Positions 17,548-25,911 of a stretch of 64,000 nt of DNA are shown here, piece by piece. The notes beneath the pieces were generated by a model. The model was not told the origin of the DNA and did no database searches. It saw only the letters and a list, made by a program, of their open reading frames with translations. This DNA is from Nocardiopsis potens DSM 45234. Lineage in GTDB: Bacteria > Actinomycetota > Actinomycetes > Streptosporangiales > Streptosporangiaceae. The number at the start of each line of letters is the position of its first letter. Position 1 is the first letter of the stretch. The DNA is taken from NCBI RefSeq assembly GCF_000341105.1, contig NZ_ANBB01000063.1:1-64000 (forward strand), in the 5' to 3' direction. The position numbers and the translations under genes are program-made.

Positions 17548-20500
17548 TCAGACGGGATCGACGCCCCGGTTCCATTCAGCCTGCCATTTGCGGCGCAGGT
17601 CGTCGACGTACTTGTCCAGGACGAGGTCGGCGAACGGGTTGAGCACGTAGCGGACCCGGTCGTTGGAGCCGTCAGGGGTGTCCGGGTCGACCGAGACCAG
17701 AGCGAGCCGGTAGTCGGGCTCGGCGTTCTTGGCGTAACCGACCTCGCTGGTGGTGACGGTGAAGTCGTCGGCCCCGATGACGCGTCCCTTGACCTCGATG
17801 AACATCAGGTGCCCGTCGGGTTTGACGGAACGGATGTCAAAGCCCTTGTTGGAGTGGGGCATCTCCTCTGGGACCCTGCCGAGCCTGCGCTCAGCGGCCA
17901 GCACCGCGTCGACGGCGCGGCGCTCAGTGACCGCGGTGTCCAGTGCGAAGCTGCTCGGGGAAGCGTTCTCCTCTGCAGCACCTCGTACGGTCGTGGCCGG
18001 AAGGACGAGCGCGGCACCGACGATCCGGGGAGGGCGGACGTGGACCTGGCCCTGGACGTTGAGATCGGCCTGTCGGCGCTCGAGCCGCGCTTCCAGAGAA
18101 CGGGCGTGGTTCTGGGCGGTGGTCGGGGAAGTGCGGATCTTCTTGCCGGCCGCCTGGTCCTCCGACAGCTTGATCGCTTCACTGTCCCAGTAGTTGATCT
18201 GGGCCATCAGGCGCTGTTGAACGAGTTTGCGCGTGCGATCGATAGCCGGTGACAGCTTTGCCGCAACCTCTGCGCGGTGTTCGGGCAGACCGTATCGGAC
18301 CGCCCACGACCGGGCGGTCTTCTCCACCCCGTCAACGAGCCAAGGCGAGGACAGCGCGGAGGATACGGCGTCCGACAGGGCCTTGCACTGCCCGGAGTCG
18401 AGGCCGATGGGCAGGGTGAGATCGAGATAGGGTGCCGGTCCCGCAGATTCTGCGGTGTCGTTCGGCAGGACGGACACGTACTGGAATCTCCTGCTGATGG
18501 AAACCCCTCGTCCGTCGGTCAGTTCTTCCAGGATCGCGACGATGAGCTTGGGGGAGACCGCCGTTCCCTGAAGGAGAACGGCGCCCTGGGTGAGTGCATC
18601 GCCGTACCTGTCGAGGACCTCGGTGATGATGGCCTGCATCAGCGGATGGCCGGGGGCGATCAACTCGGCGTCCGGGCGTCCGGGCAGTACGACAGCGGAC
18701 GGCTCGAAGGTGATGCGCGAGTAACGACGGCTGACGGACCGATGCTTCTCCCGCAGAACGGAGGGAACATGGGTCAGCTCGAACCGCTCTTTCTCCCGTT
18801 TGGCCACACGGCCGCCGAGATCGCGCAGGGCCTCCATGACGAAGGCCTGCACGAAGTACGGCTGCATGCGTCGGGCCCGTGCCTCATCCATCCGATGGCG
18901 CAGTTCGTCGAGCTCGTCCAAGCTGATCTCGGGCGTGGCCAGGGCACGCTCCTGGAGGAGCTCCTCCAGCCCCTCTGCCACGGAGTTGTCGATGACCTGT
19001 TCCAGATGGGCCCGGACATCGGGGCGTTCACCGTAGCGGATGGCCTGCATGAGCAGGTCGCGCAGGGGTTCGTTCGTGAAGGCGTTCTCGCCTAGGACGT
19101 CGAAGACCTTGCCGTCATAGGCCCGCCGTTGCTCCTCGATCTTGGTGAGAAGACGACGGAAGACCTGCCCTTCCCGAGTCTGGGAGGCTACGAGGTTCCA
19201 CAGGCGGCAGACCTCCCGCTGGCCGATGCGGTGGATGCGACCGAATCGCTGCTCGATCCGATTGGGGTTCCATGGCAGGTCGTAGTTGACCATCAGGTGA
19301 GCGGCCTGCAGGTTCAGCCCTTCTCCCGCAGCGTCGGTGGCGATGAGCACATGGCAGCGGGGATCAGTGGTGAACTTGGTGGCGGCCTCACGGCGCGCCT
19401 GCCTCGCGGTACCGCCATGGATCGTGACGACGGCATCTTCATCGCCGCCGAGCAGAGTGGTGACCCGATCGGTGAGGTAAGCGAGAGTGTCACGGTGCTC
19501 GGTGAAGATGATGAGCTTGTGTGGAGCGCCGTTGGCGCCGGCGAGTCCGTCGTCGTGTGCCTTCACGATCAAGGACCGCAGCTCCTGCCACTTGCGGTCC
19601 ACGCCTGATGTGCGGACGTCCTCGGCGGTCCTCTGCAGGGCGGAGAGGGCGGCGAGTTCGGCGTCCAGCTCGACAGTGGTGCGTGCCGCTGTAGCGGCGC
19701 CGAGGACCTCGTTTTCGGCGCGTTCGCGCTCGGCCGCGGTCAGCTCGTCGGAGTCGAACTCATCCGGGTCGAAGGAGAGCGTTTCCGCCTCGTGGATAAA
19801 GGTGCCGGACAGGATCTGTTCCCGGAGAGCGCGCAGTCTTGAGGCCCGGCGGCGGATCGACTGATAGATCGCCTCGGGGCTGGAAGCCAGCCGCCGCTGC
19901 AGGACGGTGAGAGCGAAGCCGACGGTGCGCTGTTTGCCGTCGGCCTGCTCGGCTCGGTTCATCTCCGTGCGGACGTATTCCGTCACTTCGTCGTAAAGAC
20001 GCATCTCCGCAGGAGACAGCGTGTACTCGACGGTCTCGGCCACCCGTTCGGGGAAGAGGGGTTTACCGTCGAAGGTGAGCAGATCCTCCTTGACCATGCG
20101 GCGCATGAGTCCTGTCGTGTCGACCGAGTGAACACCTCGGCGATACTGGCCCTCGAACCGGTCCGGGTCCAACAGAGCAAGAAAAGCCTGGTAGTTGGCC
20201 TCTGACCCTGAATGCGGGGTTGCAGTCATCAGCAGGTAGTGACGAGTGGTCCGGCCCAGCAGCTGGCCGAGTTCGTAGCGTTGGGTACGCCTGAGCTTGT
20301 TGCCGTACCACGAGGCACTCATCCGGTGGGCCTCGTCGACGACGATGAGGTCCCAATCGGTTTCGGAGAGCAGCGACTGCCATTCATCGTTGCGAGAGAG
20401 CTGGTCCATCCGCGCGATCAGCATCGGATTGGCCCGGAACGGGTCTCCGTCAGGGGCTGCATTGGCCAGATCTCGCGTCAGAACGGTCATCTCGATCCCG

Positions 20501-21018
20501 AACTTCTCCGCGAGTTCGGTCTGCCACTGTTCGACCAGCCCGCCAGGGGCGACGATGAGGCAGCGCTGTACATCTCCCCGCAGCAACAGCTCCTTGAGGT
20601 ACAGGCCCGCCATGATCGTCTTCCCGGCGCCCGGATCGTCCGCGAGCAGGAAGCGCAGGGAACCGGGCTGAGGCAGCAGCGTCCCGTAGACGGCTCGGAT
20701 CTGGTGGGGCAGCGGGTCGATGTTGCTCGTCTCCACGGCGAGCATCGGATCCGACAGTCCCGCATGCCTCATGCGCAGAGCCTCCGAGGCGAGGCGGAAC
20801 TGGGCAGGATCGGCATCGAACGACCACCGTGACTTCGGCGCCTCGGGACTCAGCGCAGTGATGTCATCGGGGAATAGCATTCGATCCGACAGATGGCCGG
20901 AGTCGTCACGTACCGTGACCTGTAGAGCCTCGCCGATCGAGGTGACGGCCACGATTGTGGCCGTCCCCAGAGCCGGTCCTGTCAGGCGAACTCCAGGTCG
21001 GATCTCGTCGGCGTACAT
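17548..21018 (-). CDS. SNF2/DEAD-like helicase with C-terminal DUF3883-like domain
   Basis: The 1156-residue protein has all main superfamily-2 helicase motifs: Walker A DDPGAGKT at about 127-134, DEAH at 228-231, LMTATPHSG (motif III), and NRIEQRFGRIHRIGQ (motif VI). This matches the SNF2-like helicases of DISARM-related defence systems. Near the C-terminus, GFDIRSVKPDG and MFIEVKGR resemble DUF3883, a restriction-endonuclease-like fold with E-x-K. The ATG follows a strong AGGAGG site. As first gene of a three-gene operon with a methylase and a DUF499 ATPase, it probably translocates on or recognises foreign DNA. Whether the DUF3883 part cuts DNA cannot be told from sequence alone. Confidence 0.88.
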   Translation of the reverse strand: MYADEIRPGVRLTGPALGTATIVAVTSIGEALQVTVRDDSGHLSDRMLFPDDITALSPEAPKSRWSFDADPAQFRLASEALRMRHAGLSDPMLAVETSNIDPLPHQIRAVYGTLLPQPGSLRFLLADDPGAGKTIMAGLYLKELLLRGDVQRCLIVAPGGLVEQWQTELAEKFGIEMTVLTRDLANAAPDGDPFRANPMLIARMDQLSRNDEWQSLLSETDWDLIVVDEAHRMSASWYGNKLRRTQRYELGQLLGRTTRHYLLMTATPHSGSEANYQAFLALLDPDRFEGQYRRGVHSVDTTGLMRRMVKEDLLTFDGKPLFPERVAETVEYTLSPAEMRLYDEVTEYVRTEMNRAEQADGKQRTVGFALTVLQRRLASSPEAIYQSIRRRASRLRALREQILSGTFIHEAETLSFDPDEFDSDELTAAERERAENEVLGAATAARTTVELDAELAALSALQRTAEDVRTSGVDRKWQELRSLIVKAHDDGLAGANGAPHKLIIFTEHRDTLAYLTDRVTTLLGGDEDAVVTIHGGTARQARREAATKFTTDPRCHVLIATDAAGEGLNLQAAHLMVNYDLPWNPNRIEQRFGRIHRIGQREVCRLWNLVASQTREGQVFRRLLTKIEEQRRAYDGKVFDVLGENAFTNEPLRDLLMQAIRYGERPDVRAHLEQVIDNSVAEGLEELLQERALATPEISLDELDELRHRMDEARARRMQPYFVQAFVMEALRDLGGRVAKREKERFELTHVPSVLREKHRSVSRRYSRITFEPSAVVLPGRPDAELIAPGHPLMQAIITEVLDRYGDALTQGAVLLQGTAVSPKLIVAILEELTDGRGVSISRRFQYVSVLPNDTAESAGPAPYLDLTLPIGLDSGQCKALSDAVSSALSSPWLVDGVEKTARSWAVRYGLPEHRAEVAAKLSPAIDRTRKLVQQRLMAQINYWDSEAIKLSEDQAAGKKIRTSPTTAQNHARSLEARLERRQADLNVQGQVHVRPPRIVGAALVLPATTVRGAAEENASPSSFALDTAVTERRAVDAVLAAERRLGRVPEEMPHSNKGFDIRSVKPDGHLMFIEVKGRVIGADDFTVTTSEVGYAKNAEPDYRLALVSVDPDTPDGSNDRVRYVLNPFADLVLDKYVDDLRRKWQAEWNRGVDPV

Positions 21019-21203
21019 GGACTCCTCCTGGAGGGCCGCCGCCCCGGGAAAAGGGACAGTAGATAAGACGATCAGAACTCACTGTAGATGTCGGGTACGA
21101 CCTCTTCGCTCAGCCGCTCGGTTCGAGACCTTCGCTTGCATGGGTGCTGAGCGAGTACCGTTCTCCTCCCCCGGCGGGCCCGCACTTCTGTAGTCCGGGG
21201 TGT

Positions 21204-21755
21204 TCAGCGCAGATGCCGGCGGACTTCGGCGGCGAATCGGGGGACGCCGGTTCGTTCCAGAAGGGCGAGTACGCCGGGGACGGTGGCCGGTTCGCGGCGG
21301 TAGGAGGCGGCCTGCTTCTCCAGGACGCCGAGCGTCAACCCCGGGTAGAGGTCGAGCTGGTCGAGAAGGAAGTCGTCGGGGTGCACGGCCAGGACGTCGT
21401 AAGGCTTAAGCGCCGCGTCCGGGAAATCCTTGATGTTGAAGGTGACGATTACCTCGGCGTTGGCCCGGACGGCGCCTGCGAGGACGTGCCGGTCCTTGGG
21501 ATCGTTCCTCATGCCGGCGACCAGTGTTTCGTACCCGTGGACCATCGCGTCGGGGAAGGCCCGGTTCATCTGTGCGATCCTGTGCCCCGCCTTTTCCGGG
21601 GCGATTCCTCGTTCGACGACGTTGCGGCTGAGTTCGTCAAGGACATCGGCGGACCACAAGGGGCGGTATGCGTTGGCGGCCGCGAGCCGCAGGAGCGTGT
21701 CGCACAGGTATGCGGGATAGAGGACGCAGGTATCGAGAAAGGCGGGAAAAGCCAC
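21204..21755 (-). CDS. PIN-domain ribonuclease toxin (VapC-like)
   Basis: The 183-residue protein starts at GTG with GGAAG upstream. It has PIN-domain acidic positions: Asp in FLDTCVLYP near the N-terminus, Glu in SADVLDELSRN, and Asp in NDPKDRHVLAGAV and FNIKDFPD. PIN toxins cleave RNA using metal ions held by these residues. The C-terminal third is longer than in minimal VapC proteins and resembles the larger PIN group whose partner is an excisionase-like DNA-binding protein. The gene begins 12 bp after the helix-turn-helix gene ends, which supports a toxin-antitoxin pair. It lies next to the defence operons and tRNA-Ser. Confidence 0.8.
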   Translation of the reverse strand: MAFPAFLDTCVLYPAYLCDTLLRLAAANAYRPLWSADVLDELSRNVVERGIAPEKAGHRIAQMNRAFPDAMVHGYETLVAGMRNDPKDRHVLAGAVRANAEVIVTFNIKDFPDAALKPYDVLAVHPDDFLLDQLDLYPGLTLGVLEKQAASYRREPATVPGVLALLERTGVPRFAAEVRRHLR

Positions 21756-21767
21756 GATCTTCCGTTC

Positions 21768-22235
21768 TCACCTGGTTTTCTCGGGAGACGCGGTCGCACC
21801 GTACAGGCCTGCTTCTTCGGCGTCGGCCGCCATCTGGTCCAGTGCCTGCTCTCGCTCGTGTCGAGTGCGTTCCTGGTAGTCGAGAACATCGCGGAGTAGC
21901 ACTCGGCGATGTCGACCGCGCATGCTGAAGGGGATCTGCCCCTCGCTCAGGAGCCTCACCAGGGTGGGGCGGGAGATGCCGAGTAGGTCGGCCGCCTCCT
22001 GGGTGGTCAGCATGGTGTTGTGCGGAGCGATGGAGACCGCCAGCCCTTGTGAGAGCGCCGCCACGACATCGCGCAGGGCCGTGTAGAGCTCCTCGGGGAC
22101 CTCGATCTCCGAGCCGTCCGGGCCGACCAGCCGTGCGCGCGGCTCGTGGTCGCCGGTCAGGTCACGGGCGAGCCTGGCCAGCTCGGAACGGTCGTCAGGG
22201 GGAAGGACTGTTCGCTCCCGCAGTGTCATCGTCAT
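21768..22235 (-). CDS. Excisionase-type helix-turn-helix protein, probable antitoxin to the PIN toxin
   Basis: The 155-residue protein has a central MerR/excisionase-type DNA-binding segment, TTQEAADLLGISRPTLVRLL, followed by RRVLLRDVLDYQERTR. The N-terminal half carries a small strand-rich piece (RLVGPDGSEIEVPEELY), and the acidic C-terminus (DQMAADAEEAG) could contact the toxin. The start chosen is the ATG at 22235 because the sequence just upstream contains TACGAT spaced like a -10 box, suggesting a very short or absent leader; a second ATG lies two codons in. Coupled position before the PIN gene makes it a likely antitoxin and autoregulator. The family call is good; the antitoxin role is contextual. 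Confidence 0.75.
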   Translation of the reverse strand: MTMTLRERTVLPPDDRSELARLARDLTGDHEPRARLVGPDGSEIEVPEELYTALRDVVAALSQGLAVSIAPHNTMLTTQEAADLLGISRPTLVRLLSEGQIPFSMRGRHRRVLLRDVLDYQERTRHEREQALDQMAADAEEAGLYGATASPEKTR

Positions 22236-22285
22236 GACCCTATCGTACCCTGATCGAAAAAAACGAAAATACTTTGGAGGTTTCT

Positions 22286-22489
22286 GTGGCCTGGGCGGGA
22301 CGGCGCTCCGCCACACACTGTCGTCGTGCCTGTTCGGCACGGTCGTTCTCAGCCTCGACCGACGACATCGTCGCGGAGATCGCCGCGGCCTGGTACCGGG
22401 GCCAGCGGAGGCTTCCCTGTGGGGTGTGCGCCCGGGAGGGCAGACGGGGCCGCCTGGTCCGGCTGCAGAGACGGGGCGGGGTGCCATGA
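22286..22489 (+). CDS. Possible small protein divergent from the antitoxin
   Basis: A GTG at 22286 is preceded by a perfect GGAGG five bases upstream and opens a 67-codon frame. The product contains DDIVAEIAAAWYRGQ and CGVCAREGRRGR, with a Cys-x2-Cys pair, and is very basic. I recognise no family. The ribosome site and the fact that it fills an otherwise empty 336-bp gap are the only support. A chance frame in GC-rich DNA remains possible. Confidence 0.35.
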   Translation: MAWAGRRSATHCRRACSARSFSASTDDIVAEIAAAWYRGQRRLPCGVCAREGRRGRLVRLQRRGGVP

Positions 22490-22530
22490 GCTTCGATGGG
22501 ACCACTGCTGGAACCGCTACCGGGGCACGG

Positions 22531-22565
22531 AGAAGGGGCACTGCCGGATCGACAGTGCCCCTTCT
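22531..22565. terminator. Hairpin terminator next to tRNA-Ser
   Basis: Thirteen-base perfect arms at 22531-22543 and 22553-22565 enclose a nine-base loop. The hairpin lies just beyond the 3' end of the leftward tRNA gene and 42 bases after the rightward small frame, so it could serve both. Confidence 0.65.
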
Positions 22566-22571
22566 GACCAG

Positions 22572-22658
22572 CGGAGGATATGGGATTTGAACCCATGAGG
22601 GGATTGCTCCCCAACCGCATTAGCAGTGCGGCGCCCTAGGCCTCTAGGCGAATCCTCC
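22572..22658 (-). tRNA. tRNA-Ser (anticodon GCU)
   Basis: Read on the minus strand, the acceptor stem GGAGGAT pairs with ATCCTCC and the discriminator base is G. The anticodon loop CTGCTAA gives GCU, which reads AGC/AGU serine codons. A long variable arm (TTGGGGAGCAATCCCC) and the T-loop GTTCAAAT are typical of class II serine tRNAs. No CCA is encoded. Its 3' end faces the defence island, the orientation expected of an integration target, but no matching att repeat was found. Confidence 0.95.
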
Positions 22659-22717
22659 TCGGCTCGCTCAAGACTACAGAGTACTGGGCCGCGGGCGCAA
22701 AACGAGCGGATCCGGGG

Positions 22718-23236
22718 TCAGGCGGTGGTGCGTTCGATCACCAGGTCGGCGTCGTCGCGGAGCTTGCCGACGGCGCGGGAGACGGTGCTCTTCACGGTGC
22801 CGATGCTGACGCCCAGGCGGTCGGCGATCTGCGCCTCGGTGAGGTCGTTGTAGTAGCGGAGGCGGAGGATCTGGCGCTGCCGGTCGGGGAGGCGGGAGAT
22901 GGCGCGGTTGACCACGTCGGCCAGGTCGGAGCGGGCGGTGGGGTCGTCCACGCGCTGCTCGGGGATGTCGTCGGTGGGATAGATCTCCAGGCGGTTGCGG
23001 CGCCACTCGGAGATCTGGGTGTTGACCATGGCGCGGCGGACGTAGCCGTCCCGGGCCTTGGGGTTGGTGATGCGGTCCCAGGCGAAGAAGGTCTTGAGCA
23101 GCGCCGCCTGGAGCAGGTCCTCGGAGTCGGAGTGGTTGCCGGCCAGGGAGCGCGCGATGCGCAGCAGGGTCGGGCCGCGGTCGTTCACGTACTCGGTGAA
23201 CTCTTCGTACCTCGTGCGCCGTACCGTCTCGGGCAT
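22718..23236 (-). CDS. SigE-family ECF RNA polymerase sigma factor
   Basis: The 172-residue protein has sigma region 2 in the N-terminal half, including SDSEDLLQAALLKTFFAWDRI, and region 4 in the C-terminal half, with LPDRQRQILRLRYYNDLTEAQIADRLG and GTVKSTVSRA. This is the SigE group common in actinomycetes, which direct transcription of envelope-stress or developmental genes. No anti-sigma gene lies next to it, so control may be transcriptional or by a distant partner. It is divergent from the envelope-type gene at 23575; the 338-bp space between them shows no other gene. Confidence 0.9.
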   Translation of the reverse strand: MPETVRRTRYEEFTEYVNDRGPTLLRIARSLAGNHSDSEDLLQAALLKTFFAWDRITNPKARDGYVRRAMVNTQISEWRRNRLEIYPTDDIPEQRVDDPTARSDLADVVNRAISRLPDRQRQILRLRYYNDLTEAQIADRLGVSIGTVKSTVSRAVGKLRDDADLVIERTTA

Positions 23237-23574
23237 GGGATCACCGGCCCCGGGGTCGCTCGCCGACCGTCGTCCGGCGAGTTCTTTCAGTCACATATCG
23301 TCCTTGATCACCACTTTTCCACGGTGGGGGCAACAGGCAGACAAGCCGGACACCATGTTCTGACAAACCGGGCGGCTCCGGATGATGCGGACGTCCTGCG
23401 GGGCAGGCGTTCCCGGTTCGGAGGGGCCGGGAGGGGTGGTGGACGCCAGGCGTGTCGCCGGACAAGTGGGGGAATCAGGCGGAATGACGTCTTCGTCGGC
23501 GTGGGGAGTGTCCCGGCGGGGGCGCTTGACGAGAATGAGAAAACGGGCAGTCGGGACAGTTGGGGCGAGGAGGG

Positions 23575-24531
23575 ATGATGTCGGTTGATATAGGTGACCG
23601 ATGGAGGTTCACCTCCGCTCTGCTCGGCGAGGAGGCCGCGCCGCCGCCGGACGGCCCGTCGCCCAGGGTGGTGCGCGGGGTGCTGCTGGACGTCAGCCAG
23701 CACATGATCGTGCTGGCCACCCCGGAGGGGGAGGAGCGGTTCCTGTTCGAGGGGGCCACCCGGTTCTGGCGCGGCCGCGAGGCCGCCCCCCGCGAACTGC
23801 GCCTCGGCGACGACGTGCTGGCCCGCTGCGCCCCCGGCGGGCGCTGGGTGGTCGACCGCGTCTGGGCGCAGCTCGGGCGGGTCACCGGAACCATCACCGA
23901 GGTGGACGGGGAGGCCGTCCGGGTGGACCCCGGGCACGGGCGCCCGGCGGTGGTCGCCGTCGTGCCCTACCGGGCCTCCGGCCGGATGGCCGTCCGCCAC
24001 CCGCACCTGGAGCCGGGCCGCCTGTTCGACGCGATCGGCCTGCGCCGGGACGGCGAGGTGGAGGCGTCCGTCCCGGCCACCACCCAGCCGCCCTACCCGG
24101 TGGACCAGAGCCCGCGCCGGCCGCCGGCGCGCACCATGCCGCGGACCGTCTCCGCCGTCGCCACCTGGTACGACCCCGCGGCCGGCCGGTCCGCGCACGA
24201 CGACCCGCGCGCCCGCCTGCAGGGCGCCGCCTACCCGGCGCTGGACTCCGGCGACGACTGCGGCCCCGGGTGCGACCGCACCGACCCCTGCCTGCCGCTG
24301 CCCCGGCTGTCCATCGGGGTCACCCTGGGGCTGAGCAACGACGAGACCGGGGAGCGCGTCGCCGTCCCGGTGATCGACTGCGCCTCGGCGCTGAGCCGGT
24401 TCTGCGACCGGTGCAGGGACTCCGGTTCCGAGGCGCGCGGCCGGCTGGCCGAACTGACCCTGCCGAGCTTCGTGGCGCTGGGCGGGCGCCCCGAGGCCGG
24501 CTGCGTTCCCGCGACCCTGAGGGTGGGGTGA
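23575..24531 (+). CDS. Conserved-looking protein of unknown function, Cys-containing C-terminus
   Basis: No family was recognised for this 318-residue protein. The N-terminal part (MMSVDIGDRWRFTSALLGEE) is followed by short strand-like segments such as RGVLLDVSQHMIVLATPEG and VTGTITEVDGEAVRVDPG, suggesting small beta-barrel repeats. The C-terminal half contains a Cys cluster (DDCGPGCDRTDPC, later CASALSRFCDRCR) that could bind metal or form disulfides. Two ATGs lie in tandem behind GCGAGGAGGG; the first is used. The stop is four bases before the start of the MauE-like membrane protein, so the two genes are co-transcribed and probably work together at the cell envelope. Confidence 0.7.
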   Translation: MMSVDIGDRWRFTSALLGEEAAPPPDGPSPRVVRGVLLDVSQHMIVLATPEGEERFLFEGATRFWRGREAAPRELRLGDDVLARCAPGGRWVVDRVWAQLGRVTGTITEVDGEAVRVDPGHGRPAVVAVVPYRASGRMAVRHPHLEPGRLFDAIGLRRDGEVEASVPATTQPPYPVDQSPRRPPARTMPRTVSAVATWYDPAAGRSAHDDPRARLQGAAYPALDSGDDCGPGCDRTDPCLPLPRLSIGVTLGLSNDETGERVAVPVIDCASALSRFCDRCRDSGSEARGRLAELTLPSFVALGGRPEAGCVPATLRVG

Positions 24532-24535
24532 GCCC

Positions 24536-25522
24536 GTGCTCGCGACACTGCTCCAGATCCAGCCGCCGATCGTGGCGCTGATGCTGCTGCTCGGCGCCGC
24601 CGCCAAGGCCGCGGATCGCTCCGCGGCGGGGCAGGGCCCCGCGTCCCTGCTGCCCCGGCCGCTGCACCGACCGTTCCGGCTGTTCGCGGTGGCGGTGGAG
24701 GCGCTGCTCGCCGTCGCGCTGCTGGTGCTCGGCGGCCCGCTGGGCGACCTGGCCCGCGGCGCCGCCGCGGTGCTGTTCGCCGCCTCGGCCGCAGCCCTGG
24801 TGCTGGTCCGCCGGCGCGACCCGGGGATGGGGTGCGGCTGCTTCGGCGGGCTGAGCACCACCCCGGTGGGATGGCGGAGCATCGGCCGCGCCGGACTGCT
24901 GGCGGCCGCCTCGGCCGCGTCCATCGGCGCGGCGGGCACCGGGGCCGCGGTCCTGGCCGGGCCGACCTGGGCGGCGGCCGGCCTTGCCGCGGTGGAACTG
25001 GGGGCGGTCCTGGCGCTCTCGCCGGAGCTGAACGAGGCGGTGGCGCGCGCCGCGGGCCGGGAGCCGTGCGAGATCCGCCCGGTCCCGGTCCGCCGCACCC
25101 TGGCCCGGCTGCGCGCGAGCGACGTGTGGCGGTCGGTCCCGGCGACGCTGGACGCGGAGAAGCCGGAGCCGGTGGACGTGTGGCGGAACGGGTGCTGGCG
25201 GCTGTTCCGGTTCGACGGCCGCCGGTACGGGCGGCCGGTGCACGTGGTCTTCGCGGTGGAGCTGGACGGCCGCGACCCGCAGGTGCGCGCCGCGGTGATC
25301 GACATCGGCAACGGCGCCACCCTGGCGGTGCTGGGCGAGATCGCCGACGACGGCAGCACCCCGCTCCCGCGCACCCGGAACGGCGCCCCGCAGCCGACCA
25401 ACACCGTGCTGCCCCGGACGGCCCGCCGCTTCCCGGGCCGGAACATCCCCGCGGCCCGCCGCACCCGCGACCGCACCGCCGACACCGGCATCCCCGACGC
25501 CGGCCCCGGAAGCCTGAACTGA
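24536..25522 (+). CDS. MauE/DoxX-like membrane protein
   Basis: The 328-residue protein starts at GTG just after the preceding gene. The first 160 residues contain four hydrophobic segments and the motif DPGMGCGCFGG, the Cys-Gly-Cys-Phe signature of MauE-like membrane proteins. Those proteins are linked to disulfide or quinone redox chemistry and act like truncated DoxX/DsbB relatives. The soluble C-terminal half (from about residue 190) has WRSVPATLDAEKPEPVDVW and no recognised domain. A redox role in maturing the Cys-rich neighbour is an attractive inference but unproven. The gene ends before the composite repeat. Confidence 0.7.
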   Translation: MLATLLQIQPPIVALMLLLGAAAKAADRSAAGQGPASLLPRPLHRPFRLFAVAVEALLAVALLVLGGPLGDLARGAAAVLFAASAAALVLVRRRDPGMGCGCFGGLSTTPVGWRSIGRAGLLAAASAASIGAAGTGAAVLAGPTWAAAGLAAVELGAVLALSPELNEAVARAAGREPCEIRPVPVRRTLARLRASDVWRSVPATLDAEKPEPVDVWRNGCWRLFRFDGRRYGRPVHVVFAVELDGRDPQVRAAVIDIGNGATLAVLGEIADDGSTPLPRTRNGAPQPTNTVLPRTARRFPGRNIPAARRTRDRTADTGIPDAGPGSLN

Positions 25523-25573
25523 GCACCCGAGGGGAGCCCGGCACCTGCCGCCCGTCCCGGGCGCACCCACCTC

Positions 25574-25870
25574 GTCGAGCTCAGGGTCGTCGTCTTTTCC
25601 CGGCCCCTTCCTACTCGGGGAAACGAGACCGCCTCCGGTGGGCCGGGCAAAGATGACGACGCGGAGCTCGACGTCGTCGCGGTGGTACGACGATGTTGAG
25701 CCCAGGCCTGTTGCTTTTGCCCGGCCCACCGCCCCGGCGATCCCGCGCGGGACGCGTGTTCAGGGCCGGGAAAAAGCAACAGCCCTGGGCTCAACAGGGT
25801 GGGCGCGGGGCCGGGGACCCTGGGGAGGGCAGCGGCCCCTGGGCTCGACAGGGTGGGCGCGGGGCCGGGC
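25574..25870. repeat. Composite intergenic repeat, copy A: four ~33-bp units in alternating orientation plus a degenerate fifth
   Basis: Four units of exactly 33 bases lie at 25574-25606 (+), 25640-25672 (-), 25695-25727 (+) and 25763-25795 (-). Each reads GTYGAGCYC at one end and TTTKCCCGGCCC at the other. Adjacent units pair as two long imperfect hairpins; the second pair matches over about 35 bases with two mismatches. A longer degenerate unit follows at 25808-25849, and the phrase ACAGGGTGGGCGCGGGGCC occurs twice in tandem. The sequence is closely repeated at 40649-40840. It fills the gap between two convergent genes and may act as a bidirectional terminator, but its origin looks like a mobile or amplified element. 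Confidence 0.8.
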
Positions 25871-25911
25871 CCCGGAGGAGGGGCCGGGGCCCGGCGGGGG
25901 GAGGGGCGTGG

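Noticed and set aside
22572-22658. tRNA-Ser as a proven integration site of the defence island
   Set aside because: Orientation fits, but no integrase and no direct repeat of the tRNA 3' end were seen in the window.
25574-25870. Composite repeat considered as an insertion sequence
   Set aside because: No transposase frame and no obvious target duplication; it is better described as a non-coding repeat.
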